From Synechococcus sp. RCC307 (GTDB taxonomy: Bacteria > Cyanobacteriota > Cyanobacteriia > PCC-6307 > Cyanobiaceae), in assembly GCA_000063525.1 (NCBI GenBank), contig CT978603.1:1297105-1361104 (forward strand): a stretch of 64,000 bases of DNA, written 5' to 3'. Shown here piece by piece: positions 45,144-52,838 of the stretch; the stretch's first letter is position 1; each line of letters opens with the position of its first letter. The notes beneath the pieces were generated by a model. That model was not told the origin of the DNA, searched no databases, and worked only from the letters and a program-made list of their open reading frames with translations. The position numbers and the translations under genes were made by a program.

Positions 45144-46403
45144 ATGGGAGCCCATCAGCCACCGCTCTGGCGGGTGATCTTGGCTGGCCTGATTGGCAAC
45201 GTCATGGAGTGGTACGACTTCGCCCTCTACGGCTACTTCGTTGGCATCTTCGGCGATCAGTTTTTTCCCTCGAGTGATCCCAACGCTTCGCTGATTGCCG
45301 CCTTTGGAGCCTTTGCCGCCGGCTTTCTGGTGCGACCCCTTGGAGGTGTGGTGCTTGGACGCATCGGCGATCGGGTTGGCCGCCGCCAAGCTCTCACCCT
45401 CTCAGTGATGGCCATGGCGCTAGCCACGGTCTCGATGGCGATCCTGCCCACCTACCAGCAGGTGGGCCTTTGGGCCCCGATCGCCCTGGTGTTGCTTCGC
45501 ATCCTCCAAGGACTCTCTGCCGGCGGTGAATACACCACCTCCATCGTGTTTCTGGCTGAGCATGCTCCGGCCAATCGCCGCGGTCTGGTCACCATCTGGG
45601 GACTCTGGGGATCGGTGCTGGGCATGCTGCTGGGCTCAGCGGCAGGGACGCTGCTCTCAGACAGCCTGAGCGCTGCGCAAATGTCCAGCTGGGGCTGGCG
45701 TCTGCCCTTTGCCTTGGGTCTGTTGGTGGCCCTCACTGGCTTCGTCCTGCGGCGGGGCCTGAACAGCGAAACGCCACCGGCGGCTAGTGCCCAGCCAGTG
45801 CGGGCCTTGGCTCGCCACAGCGGCGCTGTGCTGCGAGTTCTGCTGCTCAATGTCGCCAGCAGCGTTGCCTTCTACACGGCCTTCGTCTACGTCATCACCT
45901 ACATCCAAAGCGAAGCAGGGCAAAGCGAAAGCGTCGCGCTGGCCCTCAACACCCGCGTCATGGGGTTGCTGCTGATCTTCTATCCCATTGCCGCCTGGAT
46001 CTCAGATCGGCTGGGACGCAAACCGCTACTCATCGCTGGCTCCCTGCTACTCGTGCTCGCAGGCCTACCGATTTTTGAGCTGCTGCACAGCGGCAATCCC
46101 ACATGGATCAGCAGGGGCGAAATACTGCTGATGCTGGCGGTGGCCTTGTTGGCCGGAGCCAAAAACCCAGCCAATGTCGAGTTGATGCCGCAAGCGGTGC
46201 GCTGCACAGGTTTGGCCTTGGCGTTCAATGTTGCTGAGGGATATTTCGGTGGCACCACCCCGCTGATCGCCAGCTGGCTGGTGAGCAACAGTGGTAATCC
46301 TCTGCTGCCGGGCTACTGGGTTGCCTTGGCTGGAGCCATCACCTTGGTCACCGCGCTGTGGTTCACCCCGGAGAGCTGCCGGCTGCCCTTGCAACGTTTA
46401 TGA
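45144..46403 (+). CDS. MFS transporter, metabolite:H+ symporter (MHS) type
   Basis: 419 residues with twelve predicted helices and the MHS signature NVMEWYDFALYGYF near the start, then RPLGGVVLGRIGDRVGRRQALTLS and GGEYTTSIVFLAE. The family includes ProP and ShiA-type symporters of osmolytes and organic acids. The ATG at 45144 is chosen; an in-frame GTG at 45120 would add eight residues. A second MFS gene begins 25 bases after it. Confidence 0.9.
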   Translation: MGAHQPPLWRVILAGLIGNVMEWYDFALYGYFVGIFGDQFFPSSDPNASLIAAFGAFAAGFLVRPLGGVVLGRIGDRVGRRQALTLSVMAMALATVSMAILPTYQQVGLWAPIALVLLRILQGLSAGGEYTTSIVFLAEHAPANRRGLVTIWGLWGSVLGMLLGSAAGTLLSDSLSAAQMSSWGWRLPFALGLLVALTGFVLRRGLNSETPPAASAQPVRALARHSGAVLRVLLLNVASSVAFYTAFVYVITYIQSEAGQSESVALALNTRVMGLLLIFYPIAAWISDRLGRKPLLIAGSLLLVLAGLPIFELLHSGNPTWISRGEILLMLAVALLAGAKNPANVELMPQAVRCTGLALAFNVAEGYFGGTTPLIASWLVSNSGNPLLPGYWVALAGAITLVTALWFTPESCRLPLQRL

Positions 46404-46428
46404 CAAAGAAGCGGCCAGTGAGCCTTCC

Positions 46429-48003
46429 ATGAAGAAGTGGCTCCCAATCCTGGTGCTGGGGCTCACCCAATTCGTCATGGTGCTGGATGGCACGGTGATG
46501 AATGTCTCCATCACCGACGTGGTGGGTGATCTGGGCACAACCACCAGCAACATGCAGCTGGCCATCGCCACTTTCACGCTGACGATGGCGGCGTTGATGC
46601 TGGCCGGCGCTGGTCTTGGCACGCGCCTTGGACTGCGGCGCACCTTTGTGATTGGCAATGTCATCTATGCCATCGGTTCTTTAACCACCGCCTTCGCCCC
46701 TGGCTTTGCTGCCCTGTTTATCGGCTGGTCGCTAGTGGAAGGTTTAGGGGCTGCCCTGGTGGTGCCGGCCATCGCAGCCCTGGCGGCTGTGAATTACAGC
46801 GGCCGTGAGCGGGCTATGGCCTATGCCGTGCTCGGCGGCATTGCTGGAGCTGCTTCAGCCGCAGGCCCCCTGATTGGCGGTTGGATGACCACCTACCTCT
46901 CCTGGCGGTGGGTCTTTGGCTTGGAGACGTTGATCATCTTGCTGTTGGTGCTGCCCCTGCATCGGCGCATCGTTGACCAGCGCCCAACGGCGATTCAAGG
47001 GAGATTTGATTGGCTTGGGGTGCTGCTTTCAGCGCTCTCGATGGGATTGATCGTGCTGGCTTTGGTCTCCGCCAGCACCTGGGGCTTGATTCAACCGATC
47101 AATCCACCGTTCACGCTGTGGGGATTCTCACCAACAATGCCCATGGTGGTGGTGGGAGCGATGGTGGCCTGGGGCTTCATCAGTTGGCAGGAGCACTTGC
47201 AAACCCATGGCGGCGCCCCCTTGGTGGGACTGGATCTGCTGAGCCTGCCCAGCTTGCGTGCTGGCTTGGCTTCGCAACTGGTGCTGTATTTCATCGTGGC
47301 GGGAACGTTCTTTGTGATCCCGCTGTATCTGCAAACCGTGCTCGAGCTCAACGCACTGGAGTCGGGCATTCGCATGCTGCCGATGTCGGTGTGCCTGTTT
47401 TTGGTGGCCCTGATTGGCTCAAAGCTGGCCAGCCGTCGTTCACCACGGCAATTGATCCGCTCGGGTCTGTTGATCGCCTGCGGGGGCCTGGTGTTGATGA
47501 TCAGCGCCATTCGCCCTCAAGCCGACAGCATGCTGTTCACCTTGGCCATGGCCTCGATCGGCATTGGCATCGGCCTGGCCATCTCCCAGATCGGCAACGT
47601 CAACCTTTCGTCCGCTGATCAAACCCGCAGCACCGAAATCGGTGGCATGCAGGGCACGGCTCAAAACCTTGGTGCCTCCCTCGGTGTTGCCATCGCTGGT
47701 ACGGCCCTGTTCATTGCCCTCGGCAACCAGCTCACCACCACGGTCAACAACAATCCTTTGATCAATCCAGTGCTTAAGCAGGCCACTGAAGCGGCCCAAA
47801 AGGAGGGGATTCAGGTGGTGACGCCGGAACTGCTGAACAGTCATTTGCAGAAGGCCGGCGTTCCCAGCGACCAAATTCAGCTCATCTCAGATGACTACAC
47901 CAGCAGCAAGTTGCAGGCCCTTCGGCTTGGCCTGGGCTATGTGTTGGTGGTCGCGTTGCTGGGCCTTCCCCTCACGCGCGGGTTGCCACGTCAACCGCTT
48001 TAA
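46429..48003 (+). CDS. MFS transporter, DHA2 (EmrB/QacA-like) family
   Basis: 524 residues with about fourteen helices, the DHA2 motif VMVLDGTVMNVSITDVVGDL and GWSLVEGLGAALVVPA / GPLIGGWMTTYLSWRWVF. Members export drugs and other hydrophobic compounds by proton exchange. It lies 25 bases after the other MFS gene and is probably in the same operon. Its stop overlaps that of the channel gene by four bases on the other strand. Confidence 0.88.
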   Translation: MKKWLPILVLGLTQFVMVLDGTVMNVSITDVVGDLGTTTSNMQLAIATFTLTMAALMLAGAGLGTRLGLRRTFVIGNVIYAIGSLTTAFAPGFAALFIGWSLVEGLGAALVVPAIAALAAVNYSGRERAMAYAVLGGIAGAASAAGPLIGGWMTTYLSWRWVFGLETLIILLLVLPLHRRIVDQRPTAIQGRFDWLGVLLSALSMGLIVLALVSASTWGLIQPINPPFTLWGFSPTMPMVVVGAMVAWGFISWQEHLQTHGGAPLVGLDLLSLPSLRAGLASQLVLYFIVAGTFFVIPLYLQTVLELNALESGIRMLPMSVCLFLVALIGSKLASRRSPRQLIRSGLLIACGGLVLMISAIRPQADSMLFTLAMASIGIGIGLAISQIGNVNLSSADQTRSTEIGGMQGTAQNLGASLGVAIAGTALFIALGNQLTTTVNNNPLINPVLKQATEAAQKEGIQVVTPELLNSHLQKAGVPSDQIQLISDDYTSSKLQALRLGLGYVLVVALLGLPLTRGLPRQPL

Positions 48004-49076
48004 GGCAGCGCACGATCGACGATGTCGCGAATTTCACCGACCCGGTGCATCGACATCACTGTGACATTGATGGGCTTCCTCAAGGGGCTGCCTGAACGCA
48101 CAGCAAATCCATAGGTCTGACTCGCCAGATCAAACGGCGCCAGCTGAAGATCGGACTTGGGATTTTGAGCAATGAAATAGCGAAGGGCCGGACGGTCATA
48201 AATCACCCCTTCAGCCCGTTTCTGCTGCACCAAATCGATCGCTTGCTTGAGGCTGTCAGTCGCCACCGACTTGGCCCCCATGCGATCGGCCCACAGCTCA
48301 CTGGTGGTGCCGCGCACCACTGCAATCACGGCTCCGCGCAGCTGGGTTGGATTGGTGATCGGGGCTGTGCTGTTGCGCGCCAGCGCAACGGTGAACGCCG
48401 AAGCCAAACCAGCGGTAATCGAAGAGACGGCAATCAACGAAACAACCATCCAAACCGCGGTGATGGCACGCCCGGTCTTGGAGACCGGAGCGCGATCGCC
48501 ATAACCAACGGTGGTGAGCGTCACCAGGGCAAACCACATCGCATTGCCAAGGCCACGGAGGTATTGGCGGGGGAATTGCGAGTGATTGCTGCGTCGCTCC
48601 GCAAGCCAGATCAAATTGCCGACCGCAAAGAGAGACAGCAGCAACACCGCCACGGAACTCAGCGCCGCGACACCAACCAGTGGCCGCAACCGAACCAGCA
48701 GATTGGCGCGCTCACGAGGCACCAACACAGCTTCTTCGGCGTAGAAGTAGGGCTGGGTGAAATCAAACCCAGGCTGGGCAACCCGCTGGGGAGTGATCGT
48801 GATGGGGCCAATGGCCACATCCAACTCACCGGCCGCCAGAGCATCGAGGTTGGCTTGCGCATTGGGTTGCGGCACCAACTGGTAGTCGAGGTTGTTGATC
48901 CCTGCGATCTCGCGCCAAATCGTCAAACTGATGCCGCCGAACTTGTCGCCTGAGCGTTCAACAAACGGGGCTTCACCGCTGACGCCCACCTTCAATGGCG
49001 CAGCCACGGCAACGGCCGTCATCAACAGCGACCACAACGGAGCTGTGAACAGCAGCCGCACGAACTCCAGCAGCAA
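48000..49076 (-). CDS. GluR0-like ligand-gated potassium channel
   Basis: 358 residues: signal peptide (about 5-26), periplasmic-binding S1 lobe (27-125, including FDFTQPYFYAEEAVL), helix M1 (135-158), pore loop with the K+ selectivity filter TLTTVGYGD (186-194), helix M2 (204-230) and S2 lobe (240-355, GVIYDRPALRYF). This is the architecture of GluR0, the prokaryotic relative of ionotropic glutamate receptors described in Synechocystis. The ligand is probably an amino acid but cannot be read from sequence. The TTG at 49076 is the longest start; ATG at 49022 would shorten the signal peptide. Confidence 0.88.
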   Translation of the reverse strand: MLLEFVRLLFTAPLWSLLMTAVAVAAPLKVGVSGEAPFVERSGDKFGGISLTIWREIAGINNLDYQLVPQPNAQANLDALAAGELDVAIGPITITPQRVAQPGFDFTQPYFYAEEAVLVPRERANLLVRLRPLVGVAALSSVAVLLLSLFAVGNLIWLAERRSNHSQFPRQYLRGLGNAMWFALVTLTTVGYGDRAPVSKTGRAITAVWMVVSLIAVSSITAGLASAFTVALARNSTAPITNPTQLRGAVIAVVRGTTSELWADRMGAKSVATDSLKQAIDLVQQKRAEGVIYDRPALRYFIAQNPKSDLQLAPFDLASQTYGFAVRSGSPLRKPINVTVMSMHRVGEIRDIVDRALP

Positions 49077-49115
49077 AGAACCCCCGTACGATCCACACCA
49101 GCGGCAGCAGCGTCA

Positions 49116-49322
49116 ATGCCTGAGCCCCAAGACTGGCTAGAGGAGGACGAGGAACTCAGCGGCGGGCGTAGCCGCAAAGCGCAGGCGGGACTGCAAATTG
49201 GGGCCGGATTGGCCTTGCTTGCCCTGTTGATACCACCACTGCTGATGGTGCTGGCCTTGCTTGAGCAAGAAAGGCAACCGCAGACACCTCAACCGCCGAT
49301 CAACCCAGGCGCGCTGAGCTGA
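49116..49322 (+). CDS. 68-aa single-span membrane protein
   Basis: Acidic N-terminus (DWLEEDEELSGG), one hydrophobic helix (IGAGLALLALLIPPLLMVLALL) and a Gln/Pro-rich tail. It is divergent from the channel gene across 39 bases. No family recognised. Confidence 0.6.
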   Translation: MPEPQDWLEEDEELSGGRSRKAQAGLQIGAGLALLALLIPPLLMVLALLEQERQPQTPQPPINPGALS

Positions 49323-49428
49323 AGCGTGTATTGAGAACGCGAATAAGGCCCACCAGGATCACAACCGAAATCAAGCTCGACACAGACACTTCGGCGAGAG
49401 ATTCCTTGTCTAAGGGCTCTGCCCGCAA
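49300..49428 (-). CDS. 42-aa single-span membrane peptide with a TTG start
   Basis: A short charged start (MRAEPLDKESLAEVSVS) leads to one hydrophobic helix (LISVVILVGLIRVL) and a basic tail. The start is TTG at 49428. The last 23 bases overlap the 68-aa gene on the opposite strand. No ATG is present, so confidence is moderate. Confidence 0.4.
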   Translation of the reverse strand: MRAEPLDKESLAEVSVSSLISVVILVGLIRVLNTRFSSARLG

Positions 49429-49491
49429 ACAACTGTGGCCATTGCCACAGCTTTGCTCGTCATGGCTGGTTGACCTCCATACAGTGCGCCC

Positions 49492-49608
49492 ATGGCTGAC
49501 CTACCCAATCCATTTGACTTGCGCAGCAAAGCGGGTTGGCGCGCCCTGATCGGCGTTCTGTATCTCGTGGTGGGTGGGGTGATGGTGGCCGTGATTCTGC
49601 GCAGCTGA
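49492..49608 (+). CDS. 38-aa single-span membrane peptide
   Basis: MADLPNPFDLRSKAGWR leads into one hydrophobic helix (ALIGVLYLVVGGVMVAVIL) and ends RS. It is four bases upstream of the next gene (49613), so the two are likely co-translated or co-transcribed. A hairpin (CTGTGGC/GCCACAG at 49433-49450) precedes it. Confidence 0.6.
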   Translation: MADLPNPFDLRSKAGWRALIGVLYLVVGGVMVAVILRS

Positions 49609-49612
49609 GTTG

Positions 49613-50053
49613 ATGACCTCTCCTCCTGAGCCCCGCTGGTTTGTGCTGGCCATGGCGAGCCGTTGGCCGGCTGCCATCGTGCTGGCCGCCTGGGCTATTG
49701 CTGTTGCTGCGATTCAGATTCTCAAGCAGCCATTGCCGGTTGCCCTACCGCAACAAACACCCTTACCAGTTCGCCTGGTGGGTGGTGTCACCGTACGGAA
49801 CATCGATCTGCCCGTCGTACAAGTCTCCGCGTCAGAGCCATTGCCCGTCAGTGGCGAGGTGAGCGTTGAGAAAAGCGTTGCCGTTGAGGTGAACAGCTTT
49901 GAGCAACCCATTGATGTGGGCAGCTTCGAGCAAGCTGTGCCCGTCACCCAAAACGAGCCATTTGACGTCACGGGTGCCGTCACCGTCAAAGAGATCCAGG
50001 GCAAGTTGGATGTGAAGGTGAATCCCATCCCAGGCGGGCTGCCGCTTCCCTAA
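49613..50053 (+). CDS. Membrane-anchored beta-repeat protein, 146 aa
   Basis: One membrane helix (about 16-37) is followed by about 100 residues of short Val/Pro/Glu strands. Internal similarity is visible: EPLPVSGEVSV at 75-85 against EPFDVTGAVTV at 115-125, and SFEQ at 95-98 against 104-107. This suggests a small repetitive beta structure outside the membrane. No family recognised. Follows the 38-aa gene by four bases. Confidence 0.65.
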   Translation: MTSPPEPRWFVLAMASRWPAAIVLAAWAIAVAAIQILKQPLPVALPQQTPLPVRLVGGVTVRNIDLPVVQVSASEPLPVSGEVSVEKSVAVEVNSFEQPIDVGSFEQAVPVTQNEPFDVTGAVTVKEIQGKLDVKVNPIPGGLPLP

Positions 50054-50066
50054 AGAGAAAACCAGG

Positions 50067-50537
50067 ATGGATGTCAGCAACCCACTACCGGTGAGCGCAG
50101 ATCGTTTGCAGCAGGCCTACGCCGCATTGATGGAGCGAGCCCCATCGGCCCTGTTTCGCAAAGCCCGTCAGCTTTATCTCAACAAGTACTGCCTCGATGG
50201 CCGCGAGCCCCAGGGGCCGCTCCGTCTTTACGTGCAACAGGAGAAGGCCGAGGAACGCATCGAACTCTGCCTGGTGGAGCAAGAGCCTCGTCGCTTGGCG
50301 ATCTACACCGTGCAGCCGATCACCCTGGCGCTGGTGCACTGGCAGCAACCCGTCGCCGCTGAGCCTGCGGTGCAAGCGGCCTACTTGCAGCACTGGGGGC
50401 TGGACGGCATCGACTTGCAAGCGCAAAGCGAATCGTGGTTCCGCCAAGGCGGCCACCATGCGCTGCTGGCTGCACCCAGCGATCTGCTCTGGCGCAAGGA
50501 GAGCCTGCTGCCCGAGCTATCGAGGGAACAGGACTAA
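50067..50537 (+). CDS. Hypothetical soluble protein, 156 aa
   Basis: Starts MDVSNPLPVSADRLQQAYAA and contains an alpha/beta segment (RLYVQQEKAEERIELCLVEQ). An ACCAGG site lies upstream of the ATG at 50067 and the gene follows the beta-repeat gene after 13 bases, so the two may be one unit. No motif or family recognised. Confidence 0.7.
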   Translation: MDVSNPLPVSADRLQQAYAALMERAPSALFRKARQLYLNKYCLDGREPQGPLRLYVQQEKAEERIELCLVEQEPRRLAIYTVQPITLALVHWQQPVAAEPAVQAAYLQHWGLDGIDLQAQSESWFRQGGHHALLAAPSDLLWRKESLLPELSREQD

Positions 50538-50541
50538 GGCC

Positions 50542-50721
50542 TCACCAGGAGACGGTGCCGACCTTGAAGTACGAAGGGGCGTCTTTCTCTTCCGCAGGCT
50601 TCTCGACGCTGATCAGATGGGCCTCATCGAGAACGGGCTGAGCAGCTTCCATCCGGTTGGCCTCGGTCACCGAAGTGGTCGAGATGCCCATAACCAGAAG
50701 GCCGACGCTGACGGGATCCAT
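50542..50721 (-). CDS. 59-aa hypothetical protein
   Basis: A short hydrophobic start (MDPVSVGLLVMGISTTSV) is followed by a polar chain ending YFKVGTVSW. A larger frame to 51045 is open upstream but overlaps the lipoprotein gene on +. The start is ATG at 50721. It converges on the 50067 gene with four bases between stops. Confidence 0.5.
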   Translation of the reverse strand: MDPVSVGLLVMGISTTSVTEANRMEAAQPVLDEAHLISVEKPAEEKDAPSYFKVGTVSW

Positions 50722-50863
50722 GGCCTCTTTAAGCAAGTTGACACCCCTGCGTCTAGCCACGAGACAGTGGGTACTCTTTTCCTTTTCACGGAGAAAAAAG
50801 ATTTGCCCAGCCACGGCTTCCTCGAGGTGGCAGTGATAGCTTCCGCCCACTAGCCCGAAAGCC

Positions 50864-51199
50864 ATGACCTTGCGCCAGATGCTCTTCTGTGCCGCCTTAA
50901 TCCCGGCGCTGACGGCCTGCGGCGGCCCAGGGGGCGAGCAAAGCAGCGGCACAAGTGATTGCACCATCACCCTGGCCAGCCTGGAGCAGGTCAAGACCGG
51001 CATGGACCTCGCCCAAGTCGAAGCGATCCTGGGCAAAGGCACCAAAGATTCCAGCTACACCGCCGCCGGCGAAGTCAGCGACGGCTACACCTGGTGCGGC
51101 GATGTCGCGCGCGACTACCTCAACGCACCGGTTGTTGAGGTCACCTTTGTCAACGGCAAAGTCGACATTGTTCAGCCCTACAACATTCCGGCCAACTGA
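50864..51199 (+). CDS. Lipoprotein with BamE/SmpA-like domain
   Basis: 111 residues. A signal peptide with lipobox (LFCAALIPALTAC) is followed by SDCTITLASLEQVKTGMDLAQVEAILGKG, the helix-turn-strand pattern of SmpA/OmlA (BamE)-like domains, and a C-terminal VEVTFVNGKVDIVQ. A paralogous module without a lipobox is encoded at 51645. The fold call is by pattern; function in outer-membrane protein assembly is not implied for a cyanobacterium. Confidence 0.7.
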   Translation: MTLRQMLFCAALIPALTACGGPGGEQSSGTSDCTITLASLEQVKTGMDLAQVEAILGKGTKDSSYTAAGEVSDGYTWCGDVARDYLNAPVVEVTFVNGKVDIVQPYNIPAN

Positions 51200-51202
51200 T
51201 CG

Positions 51203-51442
51203 CTACTGGGCGGCAGCCCCTTTGATCGCCTCAACGCCCTGGCGAGCCGACTCTTTAAGAGACTCCACTCCCTCTTTGATTACCTGGCCATTGCCCTGGG
51301 GGACAACCTTTTGGTGCGTTGACCAGACATTGACGACGTAGACAGCCCCTCCCACCAGAATCAATGCCGCAATGACGAGCCCAAGCCCATTACCGCCTTG
51401 GCGGATCACAATCGGCGAATCGTTGTTGTCAGGGTTGGCCAC
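51203..51442 (-). CDS. 79-aa single-span membrane protein
   Basis: One hydrophobic helix (GLGLVIAALILVGGAVYVVN) is followed by an amphipathic, charged tail (EGVESLKESARQGVEAIKGA). The start is GTG at 51442. It converges on the lipoprotein gene with a three-base gap. No family recognised. Confidence 0.6.
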   Translation of the reverse strand: MANPDNNDSPIVIRQGGNGLGLVIAALILVGGAVYVVNVWSTHQKVVPQGNGQVIKEGVESLKESARQGVEAIKGAAAQ

Positions 51443-51478
51443 AGGTCAACTCAGGTTGCTTGCATCCCGTTTCTAGCC

Positions 51479-51604
51479 ATGGCTCTCAAACAAACCTCCC
51501 AACAGGTCTCCCCGCTACGGCTCAAGGTGATGCTGCTGATTGCGGCCATTGGCCCGCTGCTGGCCATTGGGCTCTTTTTGCAATCCAAGGGTTTCTTCGG
51601 CTAG
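51479..51604 (+). CDS. 41-aa single-span membrane peptide
   Basis: MALKQTSQQVSPLRLKVM leads into one hydrophobic helix (LLIAAIGPLLAIGLFL) and ends QSKGFFG. It lies 37 bases from the divergent 79-aa gene and 40 bases before the next gene on +. Function unknown. Confidence 0.55.
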   Translation: MALKQTSQQVSPLRLKVMLLIAAIGPLLAIGLFLQSKGFFG

Positions 51605-51644
51605 AGCCAACCGTTGCTAGTGCTGAAGCACTTAAAGCTTCTGC

Positions 51645-52043
51645 ATGGGCCCGTCCCCCCAACCCTCTGACCGCCAGGGCCCTCGCGGCCTGGGCTATGT
51701 GGTCATCACCATCGTGGTGATTGGTGGCATCGTTTATGGCCTGAACAGCCTGCTGGACAAGGAAAGCAAGACACCGCCGCCCAAAATTCAAGACGCGATC
51801 ACCAATCCCGTGGCTCCCCCGACGGTGAGCAAGGCCAAGCTTGATCAGTTGCGCATTGGCATGAGCCTGGATCAAGTCGAAAGCGTCTTGGGCAAAGGGA
51901 AGCTGGCGACAGAAAGCAAAACCAGCAGCCACACCTACACGATCTATTCCTGGGGCGAAAACCTCAATGGCCCGAACCTCAGCGTGACCTTCATCGACGG
52001 CACAGCCAGCGACATCACGGCCGACAACCTCTCAGCCGACTAA
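51645..52043 (+). CDS. Membrane-anchored protein with BamE/SmpA-like domain
   Basis: 132 residues with a membrane helix (GYVVITIVVIGGIVYGLNSLL), a polar linker and the motif KLDQLRIGMSLDQVESVLGKG, close to the LEQVKTGMDLAQVEAILGKG of the lipoprotein at 50864. The end LSVTFIDGTASDI matches the VEVTFVNGKVDIV strand. The pair looks like paralogues with different membrane anchors. Its stop overlaps the 51-aa gene on the other strand. Confidence 0.72.
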   Translation: MGPSPQPSDRQGPRGLGYVVITIVVIGGIVYGLNSLLDKESKTPPPKIQDAITNPVAPPTVSKAKLDQLRIGMSLDQVESVLGKGKLATESKTSSHTYTIYSWGENLNGPNLSVTFIDGTASDITADNLSAD

Positions 52044-52195
52044 GAGCTGCAGTTGTTATTGGGCAGTGTGCAGGGATCAGGCGTGTCGGTCTCAGCGAAC
52101 AAAAACACCTGCGCTGCAATCGCCAAGCCAGCCAGGGCAAAGGCCACAACAGCCCAAAAGCCGTAGTTCGGACCACCGAGCTGGGGAGGCTTCAT
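52040..52195 (-). CDS. 51-aa single-span membrane protein
   Basis: MKPPQLGGPNYGFW leads into one hydrophobic helix (AVVAFALAGLAIAAQVFLF) and a tail with two cysteines (DPCTLPNNNCSS). The last bases overlap the stop of the BamE-like gene. Divergent from hli over a 104-base region that contains the HLR1-like element. Confidence 0.55.
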   Translation of the reverse strand: MKPPQLGGPNYGFWAVVAFALAGLAIAAQVFLFAETDTPDPCTLPNNNCSS

Positions 52196-52260
52196 GCCAA
52201 TCAATCCAGGACCCTAAAAGCTAGACGACATAAGAGAGTCCAAACCATTGTCAAGATCCG

Positions 52261-52278
52261 TTTACAAGGCGTTACAAT
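52261..52278 (+). promoter_or_regulatory. HLR1-like direct repeat upstream of hli
   Basis: TTTACAAG GC GTTACAAT at 52261-52278 matches the HLR1 consensus (two (G/T)TTACA(T/A)(T/A) half-sites two bases apart) with one mismatch at the eighth position. HLR1 is bound by the response regulator RpaB, which represses hli genes in low light. The site ends 22 bases before the hli ATG and overlaps the possible -10 TACAAT (52273-52278). Confidence 0.6.
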
Positions 52279-52299
52279 TAACGCAATTGGATTTCAGAT

Positions 52300-52542
52300 A
52301 TGGACAACTCCACCACCTCTTCCAACGGCAAGTGGTTCCAAGACGCTGCCGCCGCCCAGATCCATATGGAGCAGCTCAAAGATGTTGAGCGCTTCAATGG
52401 CCGCGCCGCCATGCTCGGCTTCGTGATCGGCGTGATCACCGAGGGGCTCACTGGCCAAGGCATCATTCACCAAATCGGCCTAGGCCCCTTGGTGGATGGC
52501 TACGCCGCCTGCCACACCTCACTGCTGCCCTTCTGCGGCTGA
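52300..52542 (+). CDS. hli: High-light-inducible protein (Hlip/SCP family)
   Basis: 80 residues: polar N-terminal tail (about 1-29) and the single chlorophyll-binding helix ERFNGRAAMLGFVIGVITEG (30-49) with the ExxNGRxAMxG motif, then GLTGQGIIHQIG. Hlips bind chlorophyll and carotenoid and protect PSII assembly intermediates. A further C-terminal stretch contains two cysteines. The last 24 bases overlap the gene on the opposite strand. Confidence 0.95.
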   Translation: MDNSTTSSNGKWFQDAAAAQIHMEQLKDVERFNGRAAMLGFVIGVITEGLTGQGIIHQIGLGPLVDGYAACHTSLLPFCG

Positions 52543-52782
52543 TTGCCCTGAGCCTTGTTGTTGGCGAATCAACTTCGCCAACATCTCAAGGCGCTCGGAC
52601 TCAGCTTCACTGCCACGCTCAGCCAGCCAGCGACTAGCGGCCTGCTGCTGCCCCAAGCGCGTCAGCAGCGACAGAGCAATCACCCGCAAATCCTCGAGAT
52701 CGCTGCACTCTTTAATCATCCGAGCCAGGCGCTCGGATTCAAAGGTTTGCTCCAGCTTGGGCTCGATCGGATCAATCGCCAT
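52519..52782 (-). CDS. Hypothetical helical protein, 87 aa
   Basis: A soluble, helix-rich protein starting MAIDPIEPKLEQTFESERLA, with ALSLLTRLGQQQAASRWLAE in the middle and no membrane segment. The ATG at 52782 is used; an upstream TTG at 52788 is weak. Conserved-looking in composition, but I do not recognise the family. Converges on hli with a 24-base overlap. Confidence 0.7.
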   Translation of the reverse strand: MAIDPIEPKLEQTFESERLARMIKECSDLEDLRVIALSLLTRLGQQQAASRWLAERGSEAESERLEMLAKLIRQQQGSGQSAAEGQQ

Positions 52783-52838
52783 CGCCAAGCTGATGCATCG
52801 CTGAAGTCAGCCTAGAGTCGTTATCTTGTGAAGCGCCG

